From: Corallococcus soli
GTDB taxonomy: Bacteria > Myxococcota > Myxococcia > Myxococcales > Myxococcaceae
Assembly: GCF_014930455.1 (NCBI RefSeq)
Contig: NZ_JAAIYO010000002.1
Location: 372,001 to 436,000 of the forward strand
Direction of reading: 5' to 3'
DNA length: 64,000 nt
The notes under the pieces were generated by a model, which worked only from the letters and a program-made list of their open reading frames with translations, did no database searches and had not been told where the DNA came from. Position numbers and translations under genes: made by a program. This document shows, piece by piece, positions 51,495 to 63,113 of this stretch; positions within the stretch are counted from its first letter, which is position 1, and each line of letters begins with the position of its first letter.

Positions 51495-53702
51495 ATGAGA
51501 AAGCTGCTCGTGCCCGCCCTGCTGTCGCTCGCGGCCTGTGCCTCCTCGAAGGAGGCCACGCGCGAAGAGGTCCCGCCCTCCGCGTCGTCCGCGGGTAACA
51601 GCGCTCCGGCCCAGGAGGGCCCCTCCCGCATGGCCTACCCGGCGACCCGTTCCGAAGCGGTGGTGGACACGCTGCACGGCCAGCAGGTGGCGGATCCGTA
51701 CCGCTGGCTGGAGGACGAGAAGTCCCCCGAGGTGCAGGCGTGGATGAAGGCGCAGGACGGCTTCGCGCGCGCCGCCATCGACACGATGCCCGGCCGTGAC
51801 GCGCTGACGAAGCGCTTCACGGAGCTGTTCTACGTGGACTCGGTGACGGCGCCCTTCCGCCGGGGCCAGCGCTACTTCTACATGCGCACCCACAAGGACA
51901 AGGAGAAGGCCATCGTCTACTGGAAGGACGGCGAGTCCGGCCAGGAGAAGGTGCTGCTGGATCCGAACGCCCTGAGCAAGGACGGCCAGCAGGTGTCCCT
52001 GGGCCGGTGGGTGCCGTCATGGGACGGCAAGCGCGTGGCCTTCCCGCTGCGGCCCAACGCCGCGGACGAGGCCATCCTGCACGTCATGGACGTGGCCACC
52101 GGGGAGTGGTCCAAGGTGGACGTGATTGAAGGCGCCAAGTACGCCAACCCCAGCTGGACGCCGGACGGCAAGGGCTTCTACTACGAGTGGCTGCCCACGG
52201 ACCCCTCCATCCCCGTGGACGCGCGGCCGGGCTACACCACGCTCAAGTTCCACGTCCTGGGCCAGGACCCGAAGAACGACGTGGTGGTGCACGAGCGCAC
52301 CGGCGACCCGACGACGTTCCTCCAGGGCGAGCTGTCGCGCGACGGCAAGTACCTCTTCGTCTCCATCCTGCGCGGCTGGAGCGAGAACGACGTCTACTGG
52401 AAGCACCCGGGTGAGAAGGACTGGCGGCTGCTCGTGAAGGGCAAGGGCGCCAAGTACAACGTCCTCACCTGGAAGGACCGCTTCTACGTCGTCACCGACG
52501 AGGGCGCCCCGCGCCAGCGCGTCTTCGGCGTGGACCCGAAGAAGCCCGAGCGCGCGAACTGGAAGGAGCTGGTGCCGGAGGACCCCAAGGCGGCGCTGGA
52601 GAGCGTGTCGCTGGTGGGGGGCCACCTGGCGCTGGCGTACCTGAAGGACGCGGCCACGGAGCTGCGCATCACCACGCTGGAGGGCAAGCCGGTGCGCACC
52701 GTGGCGCTGCCGGGCGTGGGCGCCGCCAGCAACCTGCTGGGCCTGGAGGACCAGGACGACGCCTACTTTGCCTACAGCTCCTTCACCACGCCCCGGCAGG
52801 TGTACCGGACGTCCATGAAGGGCGGGAAGGTGGACCTGTGGGCCAAGGTGGAGGTGCCCATGGATCCGGACGCGTACACCGCGGAGCAGGTCTTCTACCC
52901 GTCGAAGGACGGCACCCGCGTGCCCATGTTCCTCGTCTACAAGAAGGGGCTGAAGAAGGACGGCACCGCCCCCACGCTGCTGTACGGGTACGGCGGCTTC
53001 TTCGTCAGCATGCAGCCCACCTTCCGCGCGAGCATCCTGCCGTGGCTGGACGCGGGCGGCATCTACGCGGTGGCCAACCTGCGCGGCGGCGGCGAGTACG
53101 GCGCCGCGTGGCATGAGGCGGGCCGGGGCGCGAACAAGCAGAACGTGTTCGACGACTTCAACGGCGCGGCCGAGTTCCTGGCGAAGGAGAAGTACACGCA
53201 GGCGAAGAAGCTGGCCATCTACGGCGGCAGCAACGGCGGCCTGCTGGTGGGCGCGGCGATGACGCAGCGGCCGGAGCTGTACGGCGCGGTGGTGTGCGGC
53301 GTGCCGCTGCTGGACATGGTGCGCTACCACCTGTTCGGCAGCGGGCGGACGTGGGTGCCGGAGTACGGCTCCGCGGAGGACCCCGCCCAGTTCAAGACCC
53401 TGTACGCCTATTCGCCCTACCACCACGTGGCCCAGGACGTGAAGTACCCCGCGCTCCTGATGATGGCGTCGGACCACGACGACCGCGTGGACCCCATGCA
53501 CGCGCGCAAGTTCGTGGCGGCGGTGCAGAACGCGAAGGGCAATTCCTCGCCCACGCTGCTACGCATCGAAGCGAACGCGGGCCACGGAGGGGCGGACCAG
53601 GTGGCCAAGGCCATTGAGTCCAGCGCGGACATGTACGCCTTCCTCTTCCAGGTCCTGGGAGTGGCCCGCCCGGTGGGCGAGGTGGCGACCGAGGGCCGAT
53701 AA
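51495..53702 (+). CDS. Prolyl oligopeptidase (S9A) lipoprotein
   Basis: 735 residues. A lipobox signal (LLSLAACAS) and a Ser/Ala-rich spacer of about 35 residues precede the S9A enzyme: [26 protein letters not shown] is represented by [10 protein letters not shown], the beta-propeller (90-460) and an alpha/beta-hydrolase domain with S579 in YGGSNGGLL, the Asp of DHDDRVDP and the His of NAGHGG. It cleaves short peptides after proline, here probably in the periplasm or outer envelope. M. xanthus has well-studied relatives. It sits between clpX and lon. Confidence 0.94.
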   Translation: MRKLLVPALLSLAACASSKEATREEVPPSASSAGNSAPAQEGPSRMAYPATRSEAVVDTLHGQQVADPYRWLEDEKSPEVQAWMKAQDGFARAAIDTMPGRDALTKRFTELFYVDSVTAPFRRGQRYFYMRTHKDKEKAIVYWKDGESGQEKVLLDPNALSKDGQQVSLGRWVPSWDGKRVAFPLRPNAADEAILHVMDVATGEWSKVDVIEGAKYANPSWTPDGKGFYYEWLPTDPSIPVDARPGYTTLKFHVLGQDPKNDVVVHERTGDPTTFLQGELSRDGKYLFVSILRGWSENDVYWKHPGEKDWRLLVKGKGAKYNVLTWKDRFYVVTDEGAPRQRVFGVDPKKPERANWKELVPEDPKAALESVSLVGGHLALAYLKDAATELRITTLEGKPVRTVALPGVGAASNLLGLEDQDDAYFAYSSFTTPRQVYRTSMKGGKVDLWAKVEVPMDPDAYTAEQVFYPSKDGTRVPMFLVYKKGLKKDGTAPTLLYGYGGFFVSMQPTFRASILPWLDAGGIYAVANLRGGGEYGAAWHEAGRGANKQNVFDDFNGAAEFLAKEKYTQAKKLAIYGGSNGGLLVGAAMTQRPELYGAVVCGVPLLDMVRYHLFGSGRTWVPEYGSAEDPAQFKTLYAYSPYHHVAQDVKYPALLMMASDHDDRVDPMHARKFVAAVQNAKGNSSPTLLRIEANAGHGGADQVAKAIESSADMYAFLFQVLGVARPVGEVATEGR

Positions 53703-53797
53703 TCCCCCGGGAGGACACACTGCAACCTCCCGCTGTTCCCTTGAAGGCAGGGTGCGGACCCCCAATCTTGTGACGGGAACGGGGGCCGCGACCGGCG

Positions 53798-53806
53798 TGT
53801 TATAGA
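53798..53806 (+). promoter_or_regulatory. Extended -10 element before lon
   Basis: TG, one base, then TATAGA (53801-53806). No good -35 is found 17 bases upstream, which fits an extended -10 promoter. It lies about 90 bases before the lon start. Confidence 0.45.
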
Positions 53807-53896
53807 GCGGTGTTTCACCCTGCATGCGCGCTCGGCGGGCATGTGGGCAACTCTTGAAGGGCCTGCCCGTCTGGCAGGCCAGCGGGTGGCGGATAC

Positions 53897-56356
<2,460 letters not shown>

Positions 56357-56488
56357 GGGCCGGGTGGCGTCCCCGGGCCCGTGAAGGGCTTGGGGGCGGG
56401 TGGTGCGAAGCCAGGATGCCGGCCGCCCCTGCGTCGGTGGGCTTCCTGGCTTCTCTTTTTGCGGGCAGGTCGGGGTACAACGCGGGCG

Positions 56489-58195
56489 GTGGCTCCTCGC
56501 GCTCGAATCGGTTGGTACTCCCTGGTGCTGGTCGTGGCCGCGGCCTGCGGGCCGTGCGGCTTCCAGCCCGAGCCGGGCGTGAAGGTGGTGGTGCCGGCCA
56601 TGCCCACCACGCTCGACTGGAGCCACTCGGATCCGATGAGCTGGGTGAACTACCCGGTGATGCTCGCCACGCAGAAGGGGCTCACCACGCTGGGGCCGGA
56701 CCACGCCGTGCGGCCCGGGCTGGCGGAGCGGTGGGAGCGCGCCATCGACGCGGGCGGGCATGAGGTCTACACCTTCCACCTGCGCGCGGACGTCACCTGG
56801 TCCGACGGCTCGCCGGTGACGGCGCGTGACTTCGTCTTCGGCTGGCACCGCGCGCTCGTGGGCCGCGAGCGCGGGGAGATGGCGGACCTGGAGGGCGCGG
56901 AGGCGGTGCTCGCGCTGCTGGAGCGCGGGGCCCCGCCAGCGCAAGTCCAGGCCGCGCTGTCGCGCGTGGGCGTGGAGGCCGTGGATGCGCGGACGCTGCG
57001 CGTGACGCTGGCGCGGCCCCGCAGCTACTTCCTGGCGCGCCTGGCGAACGTGTACCTGTTCTTCCCCGCGCCGTCGGTGGACCTGGAGGGCAAGTCGGAC
57101 GAGGCGGTGCGCGACTACTTCGACCGGCCCCGCGACGGGCGTCCGCTGGCGGTGGGGCCCTACCGCGTCGAGCGCTGGGACCGCGCCGGGGAGCGCGTGC
57201 GGCTCGTGTACAACCCCAGGAGCGCGTTCCCTCCGCCCATGGGCCCGGGGGAGACGCCGGCCCGGGTGCTGACGCTGCTGAAGTCGGAGATTGGCCCGGC
57301 CCTGTATGAACGCGGGCGCGTGGACTTCGTCTTCGTGGACAGCGCGGCGGCGCTGCGGGGGATGCGGCCCGCGGACTTGAAGCGCGAACCGCTCCTGTCC
57401 ACGTACTTCCTCGCCTTCAACACGGAGCGGCCCCCGTTGAACCGGCCCGAGGTGCGGCGGGCCCTGGCGCGGGCGCTGGACCGGGAGGCGCTGCTCGCCG
57501 GGCTGTTGCCGGCCGCGCGCGCGACGAACGTGCTGCTGCCGCCGGAGCTGCCGGACGCGGCCACGCCCGAGCAGGCCGCGCGCCTGCCGCGCTACGAGCC
57601 GGAGCGCGCGAAGGCGGAGCTGGCCGGGGTGGAGGGGCTGGACCGGCCGCTGCGGCTGGTGGTGAAGGCGGGGGATTCCTTCGTGCCGGAGGAGGCGCTG
57701 GCGGAGCGCATCGCGGCGCAGCTCGCGCGGGTGGGGGTGCGGGTGGTGGTGGATTCGCGCTCGGACTTCTCAGCGGAGGTGGCGCGGCGGACGCCGCAGG
57801 GGCCGCGTGCGTATGACCTGCACCTGCGCCGGCTGGGCGCGGACTACGCGCACTCGAACACGTTCTTCACGCTCTTCGAGCGGCAGGGCAACCACCAGAC
57901 GGGCTGGGAGACGCAGGGCGGCGGCGAACCGATGCGGCGCTTCGAGCAACTGCTGGAGTCTGCGGACGGCGACGCGGATGCCGCGCACGCGCGCGAGCTG
58001 TACGCGAAGGCCCAGGATGTGCTGGTGGGCGAGCAGGCCGTCATCGCGCCGCTGTACCACCCGGACCGCTACTTCCGGGCGCGGGCGCGGCTGCACGGGC
58101 TGGACGTGGATCCGTTCAACTTCCTGGCGCTGCGCGCCCTGCGGCTGGGCCCGGATGAGACGCCAGCGGCCCGCGCGGAAGGGCAGGGGCCCTAG
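56489..58195 (+). CDS. Oligopeptide ABC transporter substrate-binding lipoprotein (SBP family 5)
   Basis: 568 residues. The signal peptide ends at LVVAAACGPCG. The family-5 fold shows DWSHSDPMSWVNYPVMLATQKGL as the block around SDPMSWV, FHLRADVTWSDGSPVTARDFVF as its conserved WSDGSPVTARDF, LAVGPYRVERW, and STYFLAFNTERPPLN. It should capture peptides or other oligomers in the periplasm. The GTG at 56489 places the signal at the very start; the upstream in-frame ATG (56381) would bury it. Two permease genes follow, the first after 3 bases. Confidence 0.88.
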   Translation: MAPRARIGWYSLVLVVAAACGPCGFQPEPGVKVVVPAMPTTLDWSHSDPMSWVNYPVMLATQKGLTTLGPDHAVRPGLAERWERAIDAGGHEVYTFHLRADVTWSDGSPVTARDFVFGWHRALVGRERGEMADLEGAEAVLALLERGAPPAQVQAALSRVGVEAVDARTLRVTLARPRSYFLARLANVYLFFPAPSVDLEGKSDEAVRDYFDRPRDGRPLAVGPYRVERWDRAGERVRLVYNPRSAFPPPMGPGETPARVLTLLKSEIGPALYERGRVDFVFVDSAAALRGMRPADLKREPLLSTYFLAFNTERPPLNRPEVRRALARALDREALLAGLLPAARATNVLLPPELPDAATPEQAARLPRYEPERAKAELAGVEGLDRPLRLVVKAGDSFVPEEALAERIAAQLARVGVRVVVDSRSDFSAEVARRTPQGPRAYDLHLRRLGADYAHSNTFFTLFERQGNHQTGWETQGGGEPMRRFEQLLESADGDADAAHARELYAKAQDVLVGEQAVIAPLYHPDRYFRARARLHGLDVDPFNFLALRALRLGPDETPAARAEGQGP

Positions 58196-58198
58196 CGC

Positions 58199-59083
58199 AT
58201 GCGCCTCATCGCGACGCGCCTCGTGCGGCAGCTCGTGCTCGTGCCGGTGGTGGCGGTGGCCTCGTACTACCTCATGGCCGCGCTGCCGCTCACCACGGAG
58301 AGCGACACCAAGCGGCAGGTGTCCCCGGAGCTGGCCGCGTCGTACCAGCGCGACCTGGGCATCGGGGAGCCGCTCGGCTTCCTGCGGCCCTGGCAGAAGC
58401 TCTTCGCGGGGGAGCGGCTGGGCACCAGCGCGCAGGGCATCACCGGGGACGAGCTCCTCCAGAAGCTCTCCGGCAGCGTGGGCGTGGGCCTCGTCGCGCT
58501 GCCCCTGGCGCTCGCGTGGGCGCTGGCCTTCGCGCTCATGCGCACGCGGTGGCGGCGGGGACGGTGGGCGGTGCTGGGCGACGCGCTCCCCGCCATCGCC
58601 TTCGGCACCCCCGTGTTCATCCCCGCGCTGCTGCTCGCCCCCGCCGTGGTGGAGCGCGGACACCTGCTGCCGGAGTTGTGCGCGGCCGTCGTCATCGCCA
58701 TCTGGCCCGGCACCTTCCTGGGCACGCTCGTGGGCGACGCGCTGGAGACGGAGCTGTCGCGCGACTACGTGCGCACCGCGCTCAGCAAGGGGTTGGACCC
58801 TGGCACCGTGATGCGCCGCCATGTCCTCCCCAACGTGTGGCCGGCGCTCCTGGACGCGGTGACGCCCGTGGCCACCGCGCTGCTCGCGGGCTCGTTCGCC
58901 GCGGAGCGCGTCTTCGGCCTGCCGTACTTCGGCCAGCTCTACGTGCTCGCCGTCCTCAACAAGCAGGTGGCCGTCGTCGTCGTGTCCACCACCACCTTCG
59001 CCACCGTGCTCGTCGTCGTGAGCCTCACGGTGGAGCTGCTGCGCGTGCTCGTGGATCCCCGCGCCCGGGAGGCCCGCGCATGA
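58199..59083 (+). CDS. ABC transporter permease (OppB/DppB type)
   Basis: 294 residues with about six transmembrane segments (VLVPVVAVASYYLMAAL, VGVGLVALPLALAWALAF and others). The EAA loop that contacts the ATPase is DYVRTALSKGLDPGTVMRRH. It overlaps the second permease as ATGA. The periplasmic loop after the first helix is relatively long (about 60 residues). Confidence 0.9.
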   Translation: MRLIATRLVRQLVLVPVVAVASYYLMAALPLTTESDTKRQVSPELAASYQRDLGIGEPLGFLRPWQKLFAGERLGTSAQGITGDELLQKLSGSVGVGLVALPLALAWALAFALMRTRWRRGRWAVLGDALPAIAFGTPVFIPALLLAPAVVERGHLLPELCAAVVIAIWPGTFLGTLVGDALETELSRDYVRTALSKGLDPGTVMRRHVLPNVWPALLDAVTPVATALLAGSFAAERVFGLPYFGQLYVLAVLNKQVAVVVVSTTTFATVLVVVSLTVELLRVLVDPRAREARA

Positions 59084-59892
59084 GACGCGTTCCCCTGCGC
59101 GCCTGGGTGGGCCTCGTCCTCCTGGTAGGGCTGGGTGTCCTGAGCCTGGTGGCCGGCCGCCTGTTCCCCGAGTCCCTGGCCCAGACCTGTCCGCTGGGCT
59201 GGGACCTGAACCGCCCCGACCGCAGCGTGTGCGAGCTGGCCTTCGGCGGCCTGTGGGTGTCCCTGGCCGTGGGCCTGGCGGCGGGCGCGCTGTCCACCGT
59301 GCTGGGGCTGGGCGTCGCGGCGCTCGCGCGGCTGTCCGGAGGCGTCACCGAGCAGGTGCTCCTTCGCGCGGTCGACGCCGTGTTCGCGCTGCCGGACGTG
59401 CTGGTGGTGATGGTGCTCCAGCTCGCCGGGCAGTCGCTGATGGACGCAGGCCATGGCGTGGGCCTGGGGCCCTTTGGCTTGATGGTGGCGTCGCTGGCGC
59501 TGGTGGGCTGGGCGGGCCCCGCGCGCATGTTCCGGGACCGCCTGGCCACGCTGGAGGGCCAGGAGTACGTGGCCGCCGCGCGGGCCCTGGGCGGCGGCGG
59601 CGTCCACGTCCTGCGCGTGCACCTGTGGCCGCTGCTGCGGCCCTTCGTGCTGGCGGTGTTCCTGAGCCGCCTGCCGAGCGCCATCCTCACCGAGTCCACG
59701 GTGAGCTTCTTCGGCATCGCTCGCATGGAACCCATGTCCCTGGGCCGCTACCTGGGCACGTCCTACGCGGCGCTCATCTACGAGGGGGGCGGCCGCGTCG
59801 TGCTCCCCGCCTGGGGCCTGCTCGTCCTGCTGGTGCTTGGCGCCTCGCTCGCTTCCCAGGCGTTGGGCGGAGGTCCCCGTCGCCAAGTGTGA
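59080..59892 (+). CDS. ABC transporter permease (OppC/DppC type)
   Basis: 270 residues with six predicted transmembrane segments. The EAA-like loop is EYVAAARALGGGGVHVLRVH. The start overlaps the first permease (ATGA). No OppD/OppF ATPase gene follows; a receiver-domain gene comes next, so the ATPases must be encoded elsewhere. Confidence 0.9.
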   Translation: MRRVPLRAWVGLVLLVGLGVLSLVAGRLFPESLAQTCPLGWDLNRPDRSVCELAFGGLWVSLAVGLAAGALSTVLGLGVAALARLSGGVTEQVLLRAVDAVFALPDVLVVMVLQLAGQSLMDAGHGVGLGPFGLMVASLALVGWAGPARMFRDRLATLEGQEYVAAARALGGGGVHVLRVHLWPLLRPFVLAVFLSRLPSAILTESTVSFFGIARMEPMSLGRYLGTSYAALIYEGGGRVVLPAWGLLVLLVLGASLASQALGGGPRRQV

Positions 59893-59956
59893 GGAATGCC
59901 GCACATGGGTGCAAAGGTTCCCTTCGAACGGAACCCCTTTGCCCCCTGGTGAACAC

Positions 59957-60406
59957 ATGTCCCTCCCCACGGAAGAAATCCCCCTCTCCCCCGCCCGTGA
60001 CGAGCGTCCGAGGGATGACGGTTTGCGGAAGGAAGCCGTGCGTGGCGCGGTGCTGGTGGTGGAGGACGACGCCGCCCACCGGGAGCTGCTGGTGGAGATG
60101 GTGAGCCAGTGGGGCTACGACGCGATGCCCGTGGGCAGCGCGGAGGAGGCGGAGTTCGCCGTGCGCAACAAGCGCATGGACGCGGCCATCGTGGACGTGT
60201 TCCTGCCCGGCCGCAGCGGCACCACGCTCATGTCCAAGCTGCGCGAGCGCTTCCCGCAGGCGGTGCTCATCGGCGTGAGCGCGATGAGCGACTCGGCCAC
60301 CGCGCGCAAGTGCAAGAGCCTGGGGGCGGACCTCTTCATCGGCAAGCCGCTGAATCCGGAGAAGCTGGCCACGGCGCTCAAGTCCAAGCACCACAGCTGG
60401 CACTGA
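59957..60406 (+). CDS. Single-domain response regulator
   Basis: 149 residues. After a 30-residue acidic tail comes a CheY-like receiver: acidic pocket VVEDDAAH, phospho-acceptor Asp in AIVDVFLPGRSG, the Ser/Thr switch position in GVSAMSDS, and the conserved Lys in IGKPLNPEKL. No output domain is present, so it acts by protein contact. No histidine kinase is adjacent. Confidence 0.92.
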   Translation: MSLPTEEIPLSPARDERPRDDGLRKEAVRGAVLVVEDDAAHRELLVEMVSQWGYDAMPVGSAEEAEFAVRNKRMDAAIVDVFLPGRSGTTLMSKLRERFPQAVLIGVSAMSDSATARKCKSLGADLFIGKPLNPEKLATALKSKHHSWH

Positions 60407-60470
60407 CGCTGAAGCAGCGGGGGAGCGGGTTCCGGTTGCACGCCCTGCCGGGACGGTCGATGCTCCTCCT

Positions 60471-61016
60471 GTGAAGAACCTCGCTTCAGGCTTCCTGCTG
60501 GCCATGCCCCAGCTTGGAGACCCGAACTTCCACCGGTCGGTCATCCTGATGATCGAACACGGGGAGACGGGCTCCATGGGGCTCGTCGTGAACCGGGGAG
60601 CGCCCCTGACGCTCGGTGAGCTGGCGCGCGGTCAGTCGATGGAGATCTCGACCGACCGGGTGTCGCAATCCGTGTACGTGGGCGGCCCGGTGGAGCCCCA
60701 GCGAGGCTTCGTCCTGCACGACGACGCGTCCGTGACGGAGAAGCACGCCGTCATGCCCGGCCTCTTCCTCAGCGTCACCCTGGACGCGCTGGGCCCCCTC
60801 CTCCAACGGACCGAGCCGCGCGTGCGCTTCTGCCTGGGGTACGCGGGCTGGGGGCCCCGGCAGCTGGAGAACGAAATCGCGGCCGGGTCGTGGCTTTATG
60901 CCGACGCCACCGCGGACGCGGTATTGGGGACGGACCCGGCCCGGCTGTGGGATGCCACCCTGCGCGGCCTGGGCGTGGACCCGGCCATGCTGGTGATGGG
61001 AAAGGGAATGAACTGA
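60471..61016 (+). CDS. YqgE/AlgH family protein (UPF0301)
   Basis: 181 residues. LASGFLLAMPQLGDPNFHRSVI is represented by FLLAMPQLGDPNFHRSV, followed by GSMGLVVNRG, VYVGGPVEPQRGFVLH, and FCLGYAGWGPRQLENEI with the conserved aromatic GWGPGQ-type turn. The function of the family is unknown. The GTG at 60471 starts the first conserved block. bolA follows inside its stop (TGATG). Confidence 0.92.
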   Translation: MKNLASGFLLAMPQLGDPNFHRSVILMIEHGETGSMGLVVNRGAPLTLGELARGQSMEISTDRVSQSVYVGGPVEPQRGFVLHDDASVTEKHAVMPGLFLSVTLDALGPLLQRTEPRVRFCLGYAGWGPRQLENEIAAGSWLYADATADAVLGTDPARLWDATLRGLGVDPAMLVMGKGMN

Positions 61017-61273
61017 TGCTCGACGCCGAGACGCTTCGCGGTTACCTCCTCCAGGCCCTGCCGGGCTCCGAGGTGGAGTTGAACGACACGACCGGCACGG
61101 GGGACCACTTCGAGGCGCGCGTGGTCAGCCCTGCGTTCACGGGCAAGACGATGGTGGAGCAGCACCAGCTCGTGTACGCGCCGCTGCAGGCGTGGTTGAA
61201 GTCCGGCGAGCTGCACGCGCTCGCGCTCAAGACCTATTCGCCCGAGCAGTGGAAGAAGCTCGGGCCCCGCTGA
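61016..61273 (+). CDS. bolA: BolA family protein
   Basis: 85 residues. The class II KH-like BolA fold is shown by VELNDTTGTGDHFEARVVS, FTGKTMVEQHQLVYAPL and HALALKTYSPEQW. The conserved His (in DHFEARV and HALALKTYS) can bind a [2Fe-2S] cluster with a monothiol glutaredoxin. One is encoded 18 bases downstream, which supports that pairing. The start overlaps the YqgE stop as TGATG. Confidence 0.93.
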   Translation: MLDAETLRGYLLQALPGSEVELNDTTGTGDHFEARVVSPAFTGKTMVEQHQLVYAPLQAWLKSGELHALALKTYSPEQWKKLGPR

Positions 61274-61290
61274 AGAAGGAGCAACGTTCC

Positions 61291-61608
61291 ATGGATGAGA
61301 CGCTCAAGGCCCAGTTCGACCAGACGGTGAAGTCGCACCCCATCGTGCTCTTCATGAAGGGCAACGCGCTGTTCCCCCAGTGCGGCTTCTCCGCGCGGGC
61401 GCTCCAGCTGCTGCAGCCGCTGGGGCCGGTGCACACGGTGGACGTGCTGGCGGACCCCGCGGTGCGCCAGGGCATCAAGGACTACTCCAACTGGCCCACC
61501 ATTCCGCAGGTCTACATCCACGGGAAGTTCGTGGGCGGCTCGGACATCCTGACGGAGCTGGCGGAGCGGGACGAACTCCAGGCCCTGGTCGCCGCCGGCG
61601 GCAAGTAG
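61291..61608 (+). CDS. grxD: Monothiol glutaredoxin (Grx4/GrxD type)
   Basis: 105 residues. The CGFS active site is C31-G-F-S34 in FPQCGFSAR, as in cluster-carrying monothiol glutaredoxins. NWPTIPQVYIHGKFVGGSDIL is represented by WPTIPQVYI and GKFVGGSDI, which bind glutathione. With BolA it likely forms the [2Fe-2S] heterodimer used in iron-sulfur trafficking or iron sensing. A stem-loop follows. Confidence 0.95.
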   Translation: MDETLKAQFDQTVKSHPIVLFMKGNALFPQCGFSARALQLLQPLGPVHTVDVLADPAVRQGIKDYSNWPTIPQVYIHGKFVGGSDILTELAERDELQALVAAGGK

Positions 61609-61637
61609 TCACGGCACCCCGAAGCAGGGGGGCGTGC

Positions 61638-61660
61638 GGGCCCGGGGGAGACCCGGGCCC
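61638..61660 (+). terminator. Hairpin after grxD
   Basis: GGGCCCGGG and CCCGGGCCC form a perfect 9-bp stem around GGAGA, 30 bases after the grxD stop. There is no T tract. Confidence 0.55.
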
Positions 61661-61709
61661 CGTCCCCCGCTTAGGATGGGCGGTGGTCGCCTAGAGGGGT
61701 CCCGCCGCC

Positions 61710-63113
61710 TTGCTCACCGTCACACCACCTGAATCCAAGCCGCAGGACGAGTCCACCGAAGTGCCCGGGGTTCCGGTCGCGGGGGGCACGTCGCCGCCGG
61801 CCGCGAACGTCGCCGTCGCCACGCCGGCCGCCGTCGTGGACCCGGACGACCTCGTCAGCACGGAGAAGACGCCCACGCTGGTGGACCGCGTGCAGGCCTT
61901 CCGCGCGAAGTACGAGAAGCAGGAGATGGCCCTCTTCTTCTTCGCGGGCTTCCTCTACGACGTCCTCACGCTGAGCTCCATCGACGACAAGCAGACGATG
62001 GTGCAGAACTTCGCCTACTTGGCGCTGCTCGCGGGCCTGCTGATGCTGGAGCAGCGCTACACGGCGGACGCGGAGCCGCCGAAGCTGCTCGCGAAGGTCT
62101 GGCGCTTCCGCGAGGACGCGGTGCACTTCCTCCTGGGCAGCCTGCTCAGCGCCTTCACGCTCTTCCTGTTCAAGAGCTCGTCGGGCATCACGCCCCTGTT
62201 GTTCCTCGCGGTCATGTTCTCGCTGCTGGTGGCCAACGAGCTGCCGCGCTTCCGGCAGTTGGGGCCCGTCATCCGCGTGGCCCTCTTCAGCCTGTGCGTG
62301 ACGCTCTACTTCGCGTCGCTGCTGCCGGTGCTGCTGAGCCGGGTGGGGTGGTGGATCTTCACGCTGTCCGTGGCGCTGGGCTCCGGCAGCATCTACGGCA
62401 TGCTGCGGCTGCTCAAGCGCTGGCGTCCGGATGAGAAGGCGCTCCTGCGCACGGTGGCGGTGCCGGGCTTCGGCGCGCAGGCGGTGCTGCTCGGGTGCTA
62501 CTTCCTGGGCGTGATTCCGCCGGTGCCCCTGGCGGTGCAGTACAGCGGCATCTACCACCAGGTGAAGCGCGTCTCTCCGGGCGTGTACCACCTGACGTCG
62601 GAGCAGCGGCCGTGGTGGAAGGTCTGGACGCTGTGGCACCACGGCGACCAGGACTTCACCGTGCGGCCCGGCGAGCAGCCCGTGTACTTCTTTCGCATCT
62701 TCGCGCCCAAGGGCTTCGAGCGCTACCGCGTGCGCGTGCGCTGGTACCACGACCACCCGCAGAAGGGCTGGACGCAGCAGGGCAACGGCTTCCTCGCCAC
62801 GGTGAGCAGCAACGGCACGGAGGGCGGCTACCGCTACTACGCGCAGCCGGGCACCACGCCGAAGCCGGGGGACTGGCGCGTGGTGCTGGAGACGGAGGAC
62901 GGGCATGAGATCAACCGCCTGGGCTTCACCGTCACGCCCGACACGCGCACGGAGCCGCGCCCCACCACCGTGGACGTGTCCGCGCTGAAGGTCATCAAGC
63001 CCATTGCGCTGGCGGAGTGGGAGAAGAGCCACCCGCGCGCGGCGCCGGCCACCCCGGAGGCGCCGTCCGCCGAGCCCCAGGGCGTGGTGGAGCCGGGGCC
63101 TACGGCGCCTTGA
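61710..63113 (+). CDS. DUF2914 domain membrane protein
   Basis: 467 residues. An Ala/Pro-rich N-terminal region (about 70 residues) precedes about six transmembrane segments (MALFFFAGFLYDVLTL, YLALLAGLLMLE, LFLAVMFSLLVANE and others) and a C-terminal DUF2914 domain of about 130 residues (FRIFAPKGFERYRVRVRWYHD, QGNGFLATVSSNGTEGGYRYY as the block GTEGGYRYY). The start is TTG at 61710 after GAGGGG; no ATG or GTG in frame lies before the first membrane helix. The function is unknown; the domain is probably extracytoplasmic. Its 3' end overlaps rsmE by 14 bases. Confidence 0.85.
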   Translation: MLTVTPPESKPQDESTEVPGVPVAGGTSPPAANVAVATPAAVVDPDDLVSTEKTPTLVDRVQAFRAKYEKQEMALFFFAGFLYDVLTLSSIDDKQTMVQNFAYLALLAGLLMLEQRYTADAEPPKLLAKVWRFREDAVHFLLGSLLSAFTLFLFKSSSGITPLLFLAVMFSLLVANELPRFRQLGPVIRVALFSLCVTLYFASLLPVLLSRVGWWIFTLSVALGSGSIYGMLRLLKRWRPDEKALLRTVAVPGFGAQAVLLGCYFLGVIPPVPLAVQYSGIYHQVKRVSPGVYHLTSEQRPWWKVWTLWHHGDQDFTVRPGEQPVYFFRIFAPKGFERYRVRVRWYHDHPQKGWTQQGNGFLATVSSNGTEGGYRYYAQPGTTPKPGDWRVVLETEDGHEINRLGFTVTPDTRTEPRPTTVDVSALKVIKPIALAEWEKSHPRAAPATPEAPSAEPQGVVEPGPTAP

